Origin: JAHBXE01 sp044222195
GTDB taxonomy: Bacteria > Planctomycetota > Phycisphaerae > Phycisphaerales > UBA1924
Assembly (NCBI GenBank): GCA_044222195.1
Contig: JBGANS010000011.1
Location: forward strand, 124,001 to 188,000
Direction of reading: 5' to 3'
Length of the DNA stretch: 64,000 nt
Numbering within the stretch: position 1 is the stretch's first letter; every line of letters begins with the position of its first letter. A model generated the notes under the pieces. The model was not told where the DNA came from and searched no databases. It saw only the letters and a program-made list of their open reading frames with translations. Below are positions 8,762 through 16,956 of this stretch, piece by piece. The translations under genes and the position numbers were made by a program.

Positions 8762-10315
8762 TTATCCGAGGAGCGACAGAGCGCTCTGAGGGGCGGTATT
8801 GGCCAGGGCCAGGACGTTGGTCGAAGCGGCGACCAGGATCTGGGCCCGCGTCAAACCCGCCGTTTCCGCGGCAAAGTCGGCGTCACGGATCACGCTCTCG
8901 GCGGCGGCGGAGTTCTCCGCGGCGACGTTGAGGCTGCGGATCGTGGACCCGATGGTGTTCTTCTGGAAGGCGCCGAGCCGGCCGCGGAGGCCCGAGACCT
9001 GCTCGATGGTCGTGGCGATGACCCGCTGGGCCTGGGTGAGGTCGCCGTCGACGACGTTGAGCGTCTTGCCCGAGCCGAGGTCGCTCAGGTTGTTGAACGT
9101 GCCGGCGGTGCTGGTCTCGACCTTGCCCATCTTGCGGATGGCGACGTCGCCGATGCCGATGCTGACCTTGCCGCCGATGTCGACCTGGCCGGCGAGCTGG
9201 AAGTCAGCGCCGCCGCCGGTGATCTGGAAGGCGCCGCTGGAGCCGCCGACGGAGCCGAGCGTCTGCGAGGTTGAGGTGCTGAGGGTGACCTCGACGTCGA
9301 GGAAGTCGGTGCTGATGCGGGCCGACTTCCCGTTCGCGGTGGCCGTGATGCCGTTGATCGTGGCGCCGAGATTCTGTCCGAGATCGCGGACGCCGTTGGA
9401 CGCGGTGGAAGAGGCAAAGTCGGCGACGCGGGTCGTGTTGAGCGCGGCGAAGTTCGTCGAGCTCATGTTGTAGAGACCGAGGTTGGTCGTGCTGACGCCG
9501 CCGTCGTCAATGACCTTGACGGAGACGAACTCGGAGGAGCCGAAGTTCTCGCTGTTGAGCTTGATGCCGTTGGCCGAGCCCGAGGCGACGACCGTGGCCT
9601 CGACGCCGGTGATGTCGGAGAACGTGTTGATCGCGGCGGCGATGCTGGTCATCGTGGTGCCGGATGTGAAGGTGAGTTCGCGGCTGCCGAGGGCGCCGGA
9701 GATTTCGATGGTGAAGGCGGAGGTGGCGCCGCCGAGGTCGAGCGCGGTGCCGCCCATCGAGAGGTAGAGGCCGGCCTGCTGGGCCGAGGCGGTGACGAGC
9801 ACGTTGACGGCCTGCGAGGCGCCGGTGAACTTGGCGCCGTTGATTCGGAGGTCGGAGACGCCCGAGGTCAGCGACGAGACCTTGTAGTCGAAGTTGCCGT
9901 TGAGCAGCTTGACGCCCTGGAAGCTGGTGGCGGAGCTGATGCGGTCGATGGTCTGCAGAATCGAGTCGATCTGCAGCTGGTTCGCAGCCTTTTCAGACGA
10001 CGAAAGGCCGGCGGACGAAGCGCTCGAGGTGACCAGGCCCTGGAGTTCGGTGAGCAGGCCGGAGACTTCCTGGAGGCCGCCTTCGGCGATGTTGACCACC
10101 TGGTCGGCGCGCTCGCTGTTGGCGATGGCGGCGTTGGTGGACTTGAGCTCGGAGCGGAGGTTCTCGGAGGCGATCAGGCCTGCCGGGTCGTCCTTTCCGC
10201 GGTTGATCTTGTAGCCCGTGCTCAAGCGCTCGAGGGACCGGGACAGCCCGCTCGAGTTCTGGCCGAGCACGCGCTGGGCAATGAGACTCTGGATGTTCGT
10301 ATTGATGCGACTCAT
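8762..10315 (-). CDS. Flagellin 3
   Basis: The 517-residue protein is a complete flagellin with the intact NIAEGGLQEVSGLLTELQGL helix, a central flagellin-IN-like motif and a C-terminus ending in VLALANTAPQSALSLLG. It is exported by the flagellar type III system and polymerised into the filament. Its first codons share a 141-bp tract without mismatch with flagellin 2 (10094-10234 versus 8262-8402), which points to recent gene conversion or duplication. A GGGGGTTG ribosome site precedes the ATG. Confidence 0.95.
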   Translation of the reverse strand: MSRINTNIQSLIAQRVLGQNSSGLSRSLERLSTGYKINRGKDDPAGLIASENLRSELKSTNAAIANSERADQVVNIAEGGLQEVSGLLTELQGLVTSSASSAGLSSSEKAANQLQIDSILQTIDRISSATSFQGVKLLNGNFDYKVSSLTSGVSDLRINGAKFTGASQAVNVLVTASAQQAGLYLSMGGTALDLGGATSAFTIEISGALGSRELTFTSGTTMTSIAAAINTFSDITGVEATVVASGSANGIKLNSENFGSSEFVSVKVIDDGGVSTTNLGLYNMSSTNFAALNTTRVADFASSTASNGVRDLGQNLGATINGITATANGKSARISTDFLDVEVTLSTSTSQTLGSVGGSSGAFQITGGGADFQLAGQVDIGGKVSIGIGDVAIRKMGKVETSTAGTFNNLSDLGSGKTLNVVDGDLTQAQRVIATTIEQVSGLRGRLGAFQKNTIGSTIRSLNVAAENSAAAESVIRDADFAAETAGLTRAQILVAASTNVLALANTAPQSALSLLG

Positions 10316-10696
10316 GTATCAACCCCCATGCGGCCTGTTGAGGCGTCCCCTGTGGACTGCCCTGGCTTCAGGCCGCCTCGCTCGGCCCCCCTGGTTCACC
10401 GACCCCGCGAGACGCGGGCGTTCCCGGCTTCCGTACCGGGTGATGGATTCAGGGCGAAGACCTGAACCCGCCATTTGGGCGATCAGGCATCGACCCACTC
10501 CAAAAACAGGTTGAGATTGCGCGTCGGAGAAGCGCGAGTTCTGCGCTACTGGACGTGCATAAACCCTCGACTTCAACACCGATCGAGGCTGAATCCGCGA
10601 ACGGACCACTGGCCGCGAACCACGGGGAGTGCGAGTCCGGGCTCAGTCGAGGTGGTCGCCGTCCGGAAACACGTGGGGAGCAAGCAACGTGTGTGA
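10316..10696. other. Intergenic region upstream of flagellin 3
   Basis: About 380 bases separate the flagellin 3 start from the stop of the next minus-strand gene. The stretch should carry the flagellin 3 promoter. A TCGATGCC near 10487-10494 resembles a sigma-28 -10 box but has no matching -35. Short open frames here look like chance translations. Confidence 0.5.
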
Positions 10697-12316
10697 TCAG
10701 TTCATGGGCAGGCCCTTGGCCTGCCAGAGGTCCGCGAGTTTCTGGAGCGTTGTCGAGGTCCAGGCCATCTTCTGGGCGGAGAAGATGGTCTGCAGCAGTT
10801 CAGACTTCTCGTTGAACGTGGAGACCTGGGGCGGACGGTCCTCGGTCTGCTGGGTGGTGAGCACCCAGTGGCCGGAGCCGTCGGTCGCCTGGGCGAGGGT
10901 GTCGCGGCGCATCGTGATGGGGAGTCTTTCATTCTGCGACTGGTAGACGTAGAAGGCGTAGTCGCCTGGATTCTGAGATTGGGCCAGGAGCGTTGGCAGG
11001 AGGAACGATTGAACCTGGGTGATGTAGCCCATCTTGGGCACCTCGGGCTTGATGCGGCGGGTGTCCTGTCCGGTACCGGAGATCGCGACGGTCATCTGGT
11101 CACCTTCGCGGGCGCCGGTTTCGGTGACCACCGACGGGTTCTTCTTCTTGGGGTCGCGCGAGGCCTGCTGCAAGGTCCACGCCTCGGTCTTGGCGTCGTT
11201 CGACATCCAGTACACGCCGACGACGTCAACGACCTGGCCGTCCTGCAGATAGCGGGCGTCGAAACGGACGACGATGCCCATCTCGCTGTCGCCGTCGGTC
11301 CACTTTTCCTTGCGGCCGCTGGTGTCGATTTCGCCGCGGGAGCCGCGCTTCACGCGGATGCGGCGGTAGGCGATTTCTTCGGCGTCCTTGTCGGCGCCGG
11401 TGGGTGCGGGCTTGGCGAGGCGGTACCACTGGTCGTTGAGGAGGGCGATGGCGGCGTCGTATTCGGGCTTCTGCTGGCGGGCCATGAAGGCGATTCCGGA
11501 GTTGATCGAGGCTCCGCGCAGCGTGGCGACCAGGGCCGCATCGGTGAATCGAGCAGTGGCGACCGTGGATTCGTAGATCGGGCGAGCGTGGGTGAAGTTG
11601 GGCTCGGGCGTGGCGAGGTCGAAGGTGACGAACTCGCCCGGCGCGGTCTGGAAGACGGTGTAACCGCGGATGATGGCGGCTTCCTTTCCTTCGCGCGGGA
11701 TTCGGATGTAGAAGCGGGCGGCGGGACGTTCGTACTCGGCGCGTTCCGCGCGGACGATGACGTTCTTGATGGGCTCGACGATGGTGGCCTTGGTCTGGAC
11801 GACTTTTTCAATCACGTTGCCATCGCGATCGGTCTGGCTGCGGTCGACGACGCCGACGGCGGCCTGAAGTTGTTCCATCACCTTTCGGGCAACGGACTCA
11901 GGGGTTTGGCCTTTGTCTCGACTCCGGGGGGTCTGGATATCGATGAGCCAGGCGCCGGCGCTGCCTTCCTCGACCCCCTTGGGGGTCACCTTGGCGGAGG
12001 CGGACGTTCCCGCGGTGGAGATTTGAGCGACCGCCCCCATGGGCAGGTTCATGGAGAGGCCGGCGGAATCGAGCCGGAAGAGCTCGTCGGACATCTCGAC
12101 CGAGCCTTGCGCGAGGGTGACGGATTCGAGCTGGGACTTGGGCTGGGTGGTTGCCGGCTTGGTTCCCGGCTTCGCATCGCCGGTCTTGGGTTGGGAAGGG
12201 GGTTTGCTGATGCGTGTCGGGGGCTGCGACTTGCCTGGTTGGGACTTGGCGGGCTGGTTTTGGCCCAGAACGGCGGGGGAAAGCATCAGAAACGCGGCGA
12301 TTGACACGCGGAACAT
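10697..12316 (-). CDS. Secreted protein of unknown function
   Basis: I do not recognise this 539-residue protein. It has a signal peptide (FRVSIAAFLMLSPAVLGQ, probable cleavage after Gly18 or Ala-containing region). A proline/lysine/glutamine/threonine-rich linker runs to about residue 62 and probably spans the periplasm. A globular part of about 470 residues follows with no transmembrane segment. It contains RVKRGSRGEID and FDARYLQDGQVVDVVGVYW, reminiscent of lipoprotein-like beta-sheet domains, but no catalytic motif is apparent. It is a single gene, transcribed away from the ribosomal cluster, and ends 380 bases before flagellin 3. Coding bias and the clear start support a real gene. Confidence 0.8.
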   Translation of the reverse strand: MFRVSIAAFLMLSPAVLGQNQPAKSQPGKSQPPTRISKPPSQPKTGDAKPGTKPATTQPKSQLESVTLAQGSVEMSDELFRLDSAGLSMNLPMGAVAQISTAGTSASAKVTPKGVEEGSAGAWLIDIQTPRSRDKGQTPESVARKVMEQLQAAVGVVDRSQTDRDGNVIEKVVQTKATIVEPIKNVIVRAERAEYERPAARFYIRIPREGKEAAIIRGYTVFQTAPGEFVTFDLATPEPNFTHARPIYESTVATARFTDAALVATLRGASINSGIAFMARQQKPEYDAAIALLNDQWYRLAKPAPTGADKDAEEIAYRRIRVKRGSRGEIDTSGRKEKWTDGDSEMGIVVRFDARYLQDGQVVDVVGVYWMSNDAKTEAWTLQQASRDPKKKNPSVVTETGAREGDQMTVAISGTGQDTRRIKPEVPKMGYITQVQSFLLPTLLAQSQNPGDYAFYVYQSQNERLPITMRRDTLAQATDGSGHWVLTTQQTEDRPPQVSTFNEKSELLQTIFSAQKMAWTSTTLQKLADLWQAKGLPMN

Positions 12317-12505
12317 GGGAGTCCCTCCTTGGGCCGGCAGTCGAACCCTGTCTTATATGGATCGACCGGGAGCCGCGGGGTTCCACAGGGAGATGTCAAA
12401 GGCGAGGTTTCGTAGGCGTTTGGGTTGCGGCGTCGCGGGCAGGGGCGCGGGATCGACCGGGCGGAAGGACCGGCCGCGTGGGCAAGTTGTGGGAAACTCG
12501 GCGAG

Positions 12506-12533
12506 TTGACATCGCGTTTTGGGTCCGTAAGCT
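12506..12533 (+). promoter_or_regulatory. Candidate sigma-70 promoter of the S10 operon
   Basis: A perfect TTGACA (12506-12511) is followed after 16 bases by TAAGCT (12528-12533), a weaker -10. It lies about 215 bases upstream of rpsJ and would give a leader of roughly 210 bases with several strong hairpins. The promoter assignment is inference from the consensus. Confidence 0.5.
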
Positions 12534-12573
12534 TGTCGGCTCGATTCGGTGTCCCGTGGATTGGGACTGGTGG

Positions 12574-12686
12574 GGCGGAGCCTCGACCGAGGTTTCGCCA
12601 AGTCTCAACCTCACGTAACGAGAGTTGGGAGTTTCATCGACCGGCGGCGGACCGCCGGAAGGGTTTCACGCCCGAATGTTTCGGGC
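12574..12686 (+). promoter_or_regulatory. Structured leader of the S10 operon
   Basis: Three hairpins lie between the candidate promoter and rpsJ. One is an 11-bp stem with two G-U pairs (12574-12584 with 12589-12599, loop GACC). The second is a perfect 7-bp stem (12641-12647 with 12652-12658, loop CGGA). The third is a perfect 7-bp stem with a 3-base loop (12670-12676 with 12680-12686). In Escherichia coli the S10 leader binds L4 and controls the operon. Whether this unrelated-looking leader does the same is unknown. Confidence 0.5.
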
Positions 12687-12748
12687 GCGGATGTTCCGGG
12701 CGCGAGAGACTGCGACCGGCGGCACAGGTCGGAAGAAATGAGCACGCG

Positions 12749-13057
12749 ATGACAGGCGGGAAGATCAGAATTCGGATGGAGGCCTACGACCACCTGGCGC
12801 TCGATGCGTCGGCGAAGGAAATCGTGGACCACGCGAAGCGGACGAACGCGAAGGTGGCCGGGCCGATTCCGCTGCCCACGCGGATCGAGCGGTACACGGT
12901 GTTGCGTTCGCCGTTTATCGACAAGAAGAGCCGCGAGCAGTTCGAGATCCGCACTCACAAGCGGATCATCGACATTCTCGAGCCGAACGCTCGCACGGTT
13001 GAAGCTCTGAATCGGCTGGTTGTTCCCGCGGGCGTGTTCATCAAGATCAAGGCATAA
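12749..13057 (+). CDS. rpsJ: 30S ribosomal protein S10
   Basis: The 102-residue protein has the usual S10 length and motifs (GKIRIRMEAYDHLALD, the IPLPTRIERYTV loop, THKRIIDI). S10 sits in the head of the small subunit and also serves as NusE, partner of NusB in antitermination. The ATG at 12749 was chosen because the longer frame upstream has no S10 similarity; a GGAAG lies 13 bases before it. It is the first gene of the cluster, and a terminator-like hairpin follows its stop directly. Confidence 0.97.
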   Translation: MTGGKIRIRMEAYDHLALDASAKEIVDHAKRTNAKVAGPIPLPTRIERYTVLRSPFIDKKSREQFEIRTHKRIIDILEPNARTVEALNRLVVPAGVFIKIKA

Positions 13058-13060
13058 GTG

Positions 13061-13090
13061 ACGGGCGCTGAGAGGCGCCCGTTTGCGTTT
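13061..13090 (+). terminator. Terminator-like hairpin between rpsJ and rplC
   Basis: ACGGGCGC (13061-13068) pairs perfectly with GCGCCCGT (13075-13082) around a 6-base loop and is followed by TTGCGTTT. It starts three bases after the rpsJ stop codon. It could act as a partial terminator or attenuator that sets the ratio of rpsJ to the genes behind it, since no other promoter is obvious before rplC. Confidence 0.55.
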
Positions 13091-13178
13091 CGGACATCAA
13101 GACTTCCTCTGACCCGGTGCGGCGTACAAGCCGGGATCACGAAGCGGCCTCGGCGAAGGCTTTTCAGGACGATTGATC

Positions 13179-13865
13179 ATGCTGCTCATGGGAACGAAAG
13201 TCGGGATGACGCGGCTGCTCCAGCCAACGGGCGAGAGCGTGCCGGTCACCGTGATCAAGGTGGGCCCCTGCGTGGTGACGCAGGTGCGGACCGTCGAGAA
13301 GGACGGGTATTCGGCGGTGCAGATCGGTTTTGGCGCCATGAAAGCGCGGAACTCGACGCAGCCGCAGATCGGTCACGACGCCAAGGCCGGGAGCGACCCG
13401 CTCCGGTTCCACCGCGAGTTCCACTGCACGGCGGACGACGCGGCGAAGTTCGAGCTCGGCAAGGCCCTGACGGTGAAAGAGCTCGAGGGGCAGATGTACG
13501 TCGACGTGATCGGCACGAGCAAGGGCAAGGGCTTCCAGGGCGTGATGAAGCGGCACCACTTCAAGGGCATGTTCGCTTCGCACGGAACGGAAAGAAAGCA
13601 TCGCTCGCCGGGCTCGATCGGCTCACTCTGCTCGAATCGTGGTTACGGCGGCGGCCTGGTCAAGGGCAAGCGCATGGCCGGCCACATGGGCGATGAGCGG
13701 GTGACCTGCCGCAGTATTGACGTGATCAAGATTGACGCCGACAAAGGTCTGCTCCTGGTCAAGGGGCCGATCCCGGGGTCGAACAATGGGATGGTGATGG
13801 TGCGGCCGGCGACCCGGCTGTACAAGAGCAAGGCCAAGAAGGTCGCGGCCGCCGCGGCGAAGTAG
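13179..13865 (+). CDS. rplC: 50S ribosomal protein L3
   Basis: The 228-residue L3 binds near the 3' end of 23S rRNA and starts large-subunit assembly. Visible motifs are MGTKVGMTRLL at the N-terminus, the extended loop with GTERKHRSPGSIGS and the GKRMAGHMG segment. The C-terminus ends in a short lysine/alanine tail. The ATG at 13179 is preceded by AGGA at 9 bases; the frame also opens at a TTG two codons earlier. Confidence 0.97.
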   Translation: MLLMGTKVGMTRLLQPTGESVPVTVIKVGPCVVTQVRTVEKDGYSAVQIGFGAMKARNSTQPQIGHDAKAGSDPLRFHREFHCTADDAAKFELGKALTVKELEGQMYVDVIGTSKGKGFQGVMKRHHFKGMFASHGTERKHRSPGSIGSLCSNRGYGGGLVKGKRMAGHMGDERVTCRSIDVIKIDADKGLLLVKGPIPGSNNGMVMVRPATRLYKSKAKKVAAAAAK

Positions 13866-13879
13866 TCGGTGAGAAACAG

Positions 13880-14079
13880 CCGCCGGTCCTGGAACAAGGG
13901 GCCGGCGGGTTCGGAAGGTCGCGAGAGCGAAACCACCGGACGAGCACAGGAAAGTAACGTGCCCCACGCGAGTGGGGAGAAGACAGCCGAGTCGAATCCG
14001 AGCCGCACCACCCAGGGCGTGAAGCCCACATAGGAGGCGAGCCGGATAGGCGAGGAACGGAAGCCGGGACGATTCCCGG
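13880..14079 (+). ncRNA. Candidate structured RNA in the rplC-rplD gap
   Basis: The 242-base gap before rplD is far longer than usual for this gene pair and holds no frame. It contains at least five hairpins: a 10-bp stem with one G-U pair (13880-13889 with 13899-13908); a 4-bp stem with a GAGA loop (13919-13922 with 13927-13930); a 6-bp stem with a GCGA loop (13962-13967 with 13972-13977); GGGC/GCCC around GTGAA (14015-14018 with 14024-14027); and a 6-bp stem (14064-14069 with 14074-14079). GNRA tetraloops and full pairing suggest selection on RNA structure. It may be a cis-regulatory element for rplD, but no known family is recognised. Confidence 0.45.
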
Positions 14080-14107
14080 AGAAGGCGTCTGACGAGGAAA
14101 GACACAG

Positions 14108-14809
14108 ATGGATGTCCCCGTCTACAACATGAAGGGCTCGGAGGTCGGGAAACTGACCATCGACGAAACGAGCCTGGGCGGCGAAGTGAACGCCGCTCTG
14201 ATCAAGCAGGCCTATGTGCGGTACCACGCCAACACCCGTCAGGGTTCGGCGCGGACGAAGAACCGTCACGAGGTCGAGGGCTCGACCCGCAAGATCTACA
14301 AGCAGAAGGGCACGGGCAACGCCCGTCACGGTGACCGCAAGGCCAACCTGTTCAAGGGTGGCGGGCACGGTCACTCAAAGAAGCGGACCCGCGAGGATTA
14401 CCGCCTGGACATGCCCAAGAAGATGCGGCGCAAGGCCAACCGCAACGCGCTGCTCGCCAAGCTGGTCGACAACGAGGTCCGCATCGTCGATCGCTTCGAG
14501 ATGGCGACGCCCAAGACCAAGGACTTTCAGTCGTTCCTGACGGCGCTCAAGATCGATCGCAACGCGCTGGTCGCGCTTCCGGTCGAGGGCGACAGGGCGG
14601 CCAATGCCCGGCTCTCGGCGCGGAACGTGGACCACGTCACGCTGTGCCGGGCCGACCAGCTCAACTGCTTCGACATGCTCAACCACCGGTACCTGGTGAT
14701 CGGCAAGAGCGAGCTCGAGGCGTGGCTCAAAGGCCCGACGTCGCAGACCGGCAAAGAGGCCAAGATCAACCCGCTCGGGCGCGGCGCGGCCGGCAAGGAG
14801 GGTGCGTGA
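14108..14809 (+). CDS. rplD: 50S ribosomal protein L4
   Basis: The 233-residue L4 lines the exit tunnel and in many bacteria represses its own operon. The tunnel loop is recognisable at about residues 47-95 (SARTKNRHEVEGSTRKIYKQ, then KGTGNARHGDRK and GGGHGHSKK). The ATG has a strong GAGGAAAG ribosome site. The stop overlaps the rplW start (TGATG). The preceding 242 bases are highly structured, which may be relevant to L4 autoregulation. Confidence 0.96.
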   Translation: MDVPVYNMKGSEVGKLTIDETSLGGEVNAALIKQAYVRYHANTRQGSARTKNRHEVEGSTRKIYKQKGTGNARHGDRKANLFKGGGHGHSKKRTREDYRLDMPKKMRRKANRNALLAKLVDNEVRIVDRFEMATPKTKDFQSFLTALKIDRNALVALPVEGDRAANARLSARNVDHVTLCRADQLNCFDMLNHRYLVIGKSELEAWLKGPTSQTGKEAKINPLGRGAAGKEGA

Positions 14810-15087
14810 TGCACGACATCCACATCATCAAGCAGCCGATCCTGACTGAGAAAAGCACGTTCGCGATGAACGAGCAGAAGAAGTACTCGTTCCTGGTGGC
14901 CCGCGAGGCGAGCAAGGACCAGATCAAGACGGCGGTCGAGCGGCTGTACAAGGTCCGCGTGACCGGCGTGAACACGCAGAACCGCAAGGGCAAGGCCCGG
15001 CGGATGCGGTACGGAGTGGTGCAGGAAGCGACGACCAAGAAGGCGACCGTGACGCTGCACGCGGAGGATGTGATCGAGTTGTTCTGA
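14809..15087 (+). CDS. rplW: 50S ribosomal protein L23
   Basis: The 92-residue L23 lies at the exit of the ribosomal tunnel and forms part of the docking site for trigger factor and SRP. Typical motifs are IIKQPILTEKS at the N-terminus, VERLYKVRVTGVNT and the basic KGKARRMRYG loop. Its ATG overlaps the rplD stop by one base, which implies translational coupling. Confidence 0.96.
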   Translation: MHDIHIIKQPILTEKSTFAMNEQKKYSFLVAREASKDQIKTAVERLYKVRVTGVNTQNRKGKARRMRYGVVQEATTKKATVTLHAEDVIELF

Positions 15088-15128
15088 GTGGCCAAGCGAC
15101 GCACTGAAGACACAGAAGAGTTACGACC

Positions 15129-15986
15129 ATGCCGATTCGCATCTACAAGCCGACGAGTGCAGGGCGCCGAAACGCCTCGGTGAACATGAACACCGAGGTG
15201 ACCAAGTTCTCGCCCGAACGCGCTCTCCTCAAGCCGCTGCCCAAGAAGGGTGGACGCAACAACCGGGGGATCATCACCTCCCGCGGCACCGGCGGAGGCG
15301 CGAAGCGCATGTACCGCATGGTGGACTTCAAGCGCAAGGACCGTGAAATGATCGAGGGCAAGGTCACGGGGATCGAGTACGACCCGAACCGGACCAGCCA
15401 TATCGCGCTGATCGAGTACAAGGACGGCGTGAAGCGGTACATCATCGCCCCGATCGGCCTGAAGGTCGGTCAGGAAATCATCGCCTCCCGCACGCAGGCG
15501 GTCGAGCCGACCGTCGGCAACGCGATGGCGCTGCGGCACATTCCTGCGGGCCTGGATGTTCACTGTGTCGAGTTGTTCCCGGGTCGCGGCGGCCAGATGT
15601 GCCGCTCGGCGGGGACGTTCGCCAAGCTGTCGAACAAGGAAGGCGATTACGCGACGCTGGTTCTGCCCTCGGGGGAGACGCGGCGCGTTCCGATCGACTG
15701 CATGGCGACCATCGGGCAGACGGGCAACCCGGACAACCGGCTCCGCCGGCTGGGCAAGGCGGGCATTACCCGTCACCTCGGGCGTCGGCCGATTACCCGC
15801 GGCATGGCCAAGAGCCACCACGCGCATCCGCTGGGTGGCGGGTCGGGCCGGTCCAAGGGCAACCGTCCGCCGTGCGGGCCGACGGGCGTGCACGCCAAGG
15901 GCGGGCGAACGAGGAACAAGAAGCAGCACAGCACCCAGCTCATCATCCGCCGTCGCATGACCAAGCGGTTCGGCCAGGTGACGTGA
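15129..15986 (+). CDS. rplB: 50S ribosomal protein L2
   Basis: The 285-residue L2 is an rRNA-binding protein needed for subunit association and peptidyl transfer. Recognised motifs are KPTSAGRRNASV, GRNNRGIITSRGTGGG, AGTFAKLSNKEGDYATL and the C-terminal AHPLGGGSGRS segment. The latter corresponds to the usual DHPHGGGEGR, keeping the first histidine but with Leu for the second. Length is normal. It follows rplW after 41 bases. Confidence 0.97.
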   Translation: MPIRIYKPTSAGRRNASVNMNTEVTKFSPERALLKPLPKKGGRNNRGIITSRGTGGGAKRMYRMVDFKRKDREMIEGKVTGIEYDPNRTSHIALIEYKDGVKRYIIAPIGLKVGQEIIASRTQAVEPTVGNAMALRHIPAGLDVHCVELFPGRGGQMCRSAGTFAKLSNKEGDYATLVLPSGETRRVPIDCMATIGQTGNPDNRLRRLGKAGITRHLGRRPITRGMAKSHHAHPLGGGSGRSKGNRPPCGPTGVHAKGGRTRNKKQHSTQLIIRRRMTKRFGQVT

Positions 15987-15996
15987 GCAGAGAACA

Positions 15997-16020
15997 GGCA
16001 CGAAGGCACGTAGGCACGAA
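15997..16020. repeat. Triple 8-bp tandem repeat upstream of rpsS
   Basis: GGCACGAA, GGCACGTA and GGCACGAA follow each other without gaps between rplB and rpsS. It is a short microsatellite-like element; no function can be assigned. Confidence 0.7.
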
Positions 16021-16050
16021 GCGAAGAAAAGCAGTTGAAGGAACGTTGAC

Positions 16051-16365
16051 ATGGGACGCAGTCTGAAGAAGGGACCGTTTGTGGATGAGAGGCTCTACCG
16101 GAAGGTGGAGAAGCTCAACCAGACGCGCAAGCGCGAGCCGCTCAAGACGTGGTCGCGTCGCTGCACGATCGTGCCAGAGTTTGTCGGGCACACCTTCAAG
16201 GTCCACAACGGTCGTGCGTTCCTGGACGTGTTCGTGACGGAGGACATGGTCGGGCACAAGCTCGGGGAGTTCAGCATCAGCCGGACGTTCCGCGGGCACA
16301 CGAACAAGAAGGAAGGCATCGAGGGCGGCGATAAGGGATCGGCGGCGCCGGCGGCAAAGTCCTGA
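16051..16365 (+). CDS. rpsS: 30S ribosomal protein S19
   Basis: The 104-residue S19 forms the head of the small subunit with S13. It starts with the diagnostic MGRSLKKGPFVDERL and contains WSRRCTIVPEFVGHTFKVHNG and VGHKLGEFSISRTFRGH. It is slightly longer than usual because of a glycine/alanine-rich C-terminal tail (GGDKGSAAPAAKS). Confidence 0.97.
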   Translation: MGRSLKKGPFVDERLYRKVEKLNQTRKREPLKTWSRRCTIVPEFVGHTFKVHNGRAFLDVFVTEDMVGHKLGEFSISRTFRGHTNKKEGIEGGDKGSAAPAAKS

Positions 16366-16391
16366 GCACGGTCGTAAGGAAAGGTTGGCAC

Positions 16392-16943
16392 GTGAGACTC
16401 CGAGGCGAAACACTGGAACAGTTGGCGGCGAAGCGCAACGTCTCTCGCGAGCAGCTCGCCCAGGCCATCGAACGGACCGGCCTGGCCGGGACGCGGGCGA
16501 TGTCCGCCATCGACAACTGGATGAAGGGGCGCGACCATCCGCGCTGCAAGCCGGGCGACATCGCCAAGCTGGCCGCGGCCGTGGGCGCGACTCCCAAGGA
16601 CATCGCGCGGTTTGTGAGCGAAATCCGCCATCACCGGGGCAGCCCCCGCAAGGCCCGCCTGCTGGCCGACCTGGTCCGCGGCAAGACCGTGGATGAGGCG
16701 CTCAACCTGCTGACATTCACGACCAAGCGGGCGGCGGTGAACATGAAGAAGGCGCTCAACGCGGCGATCGCGGACGCGGAGCGGGCCGAGGCGGATGTCA
16801 CGACGCTCGTCATCGTGGAGAGCCGCGTGGACGACGGCGGGATGATCAAGCGTTTCCAGCCCAAGGACCGCGGGCGGGCGCACCCGATCGAGAAGCGGCT
16901 GAGCCACATCACCATCGGACTCGAGGAGAAGGCCAGGGCCTGA
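16392..16943 (+). CDS. rplV: 50S ribosomal protein L22 with an N-terminal HTH-like domain
   Basis: The 183-residue protein is about 70 residues longer than ordinary L22. The L22 core begins near residue 72 (FVSEIRHHRGSPRKARLLADL) and continues through AAVNMKKALNAAIADAE to the conserved C-terminus RLSHITIGL. Residues 7-71 look like an XRE/Cro-type helix-turn-helix: LEQLAAKRNVSREQLAQAI, then NWMKGRDHP and IAKLAAAVGATPKDI. The GTG at 16392 is preceded by AAGGAAAGG, 27 bases after rpsS, so the extension appears to be translated. L22 lines the exit tunnel. The role of the extra domain is unknown; nucleic-acid binding or autoregulation is inference. Confidence 0.93.
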   Translation: MRLRGETLEQLAAKRNVSREQLAQAIERTGLAGTRAMSAIDNWMKGRDHPRCKPGDIAKLAAAVGATPKDIARFVSEIRHHRGSPRKARLLADLVRGKTVDEALNLLTFTTKRAAVNMKKALNAAIADAERAEADVTTLVIVESRVDDGGMIKRFQPKDRGRAHPIEKRLSHITIGLEEKARA

Positions 16944-16956
16944 GCTGGACCAGACT

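Noticed and set aside
10487..10494. Possible sigma-28 -10 for flagellin 3
   Set aside because: It matches only partly and the expected -35 position does not match.
10868..12304. 478-residue plus-strand frame
   Set aside because: It is exactly antisense to the secreted protein gene and glycine/leucine/aspartate-rich with no motif.
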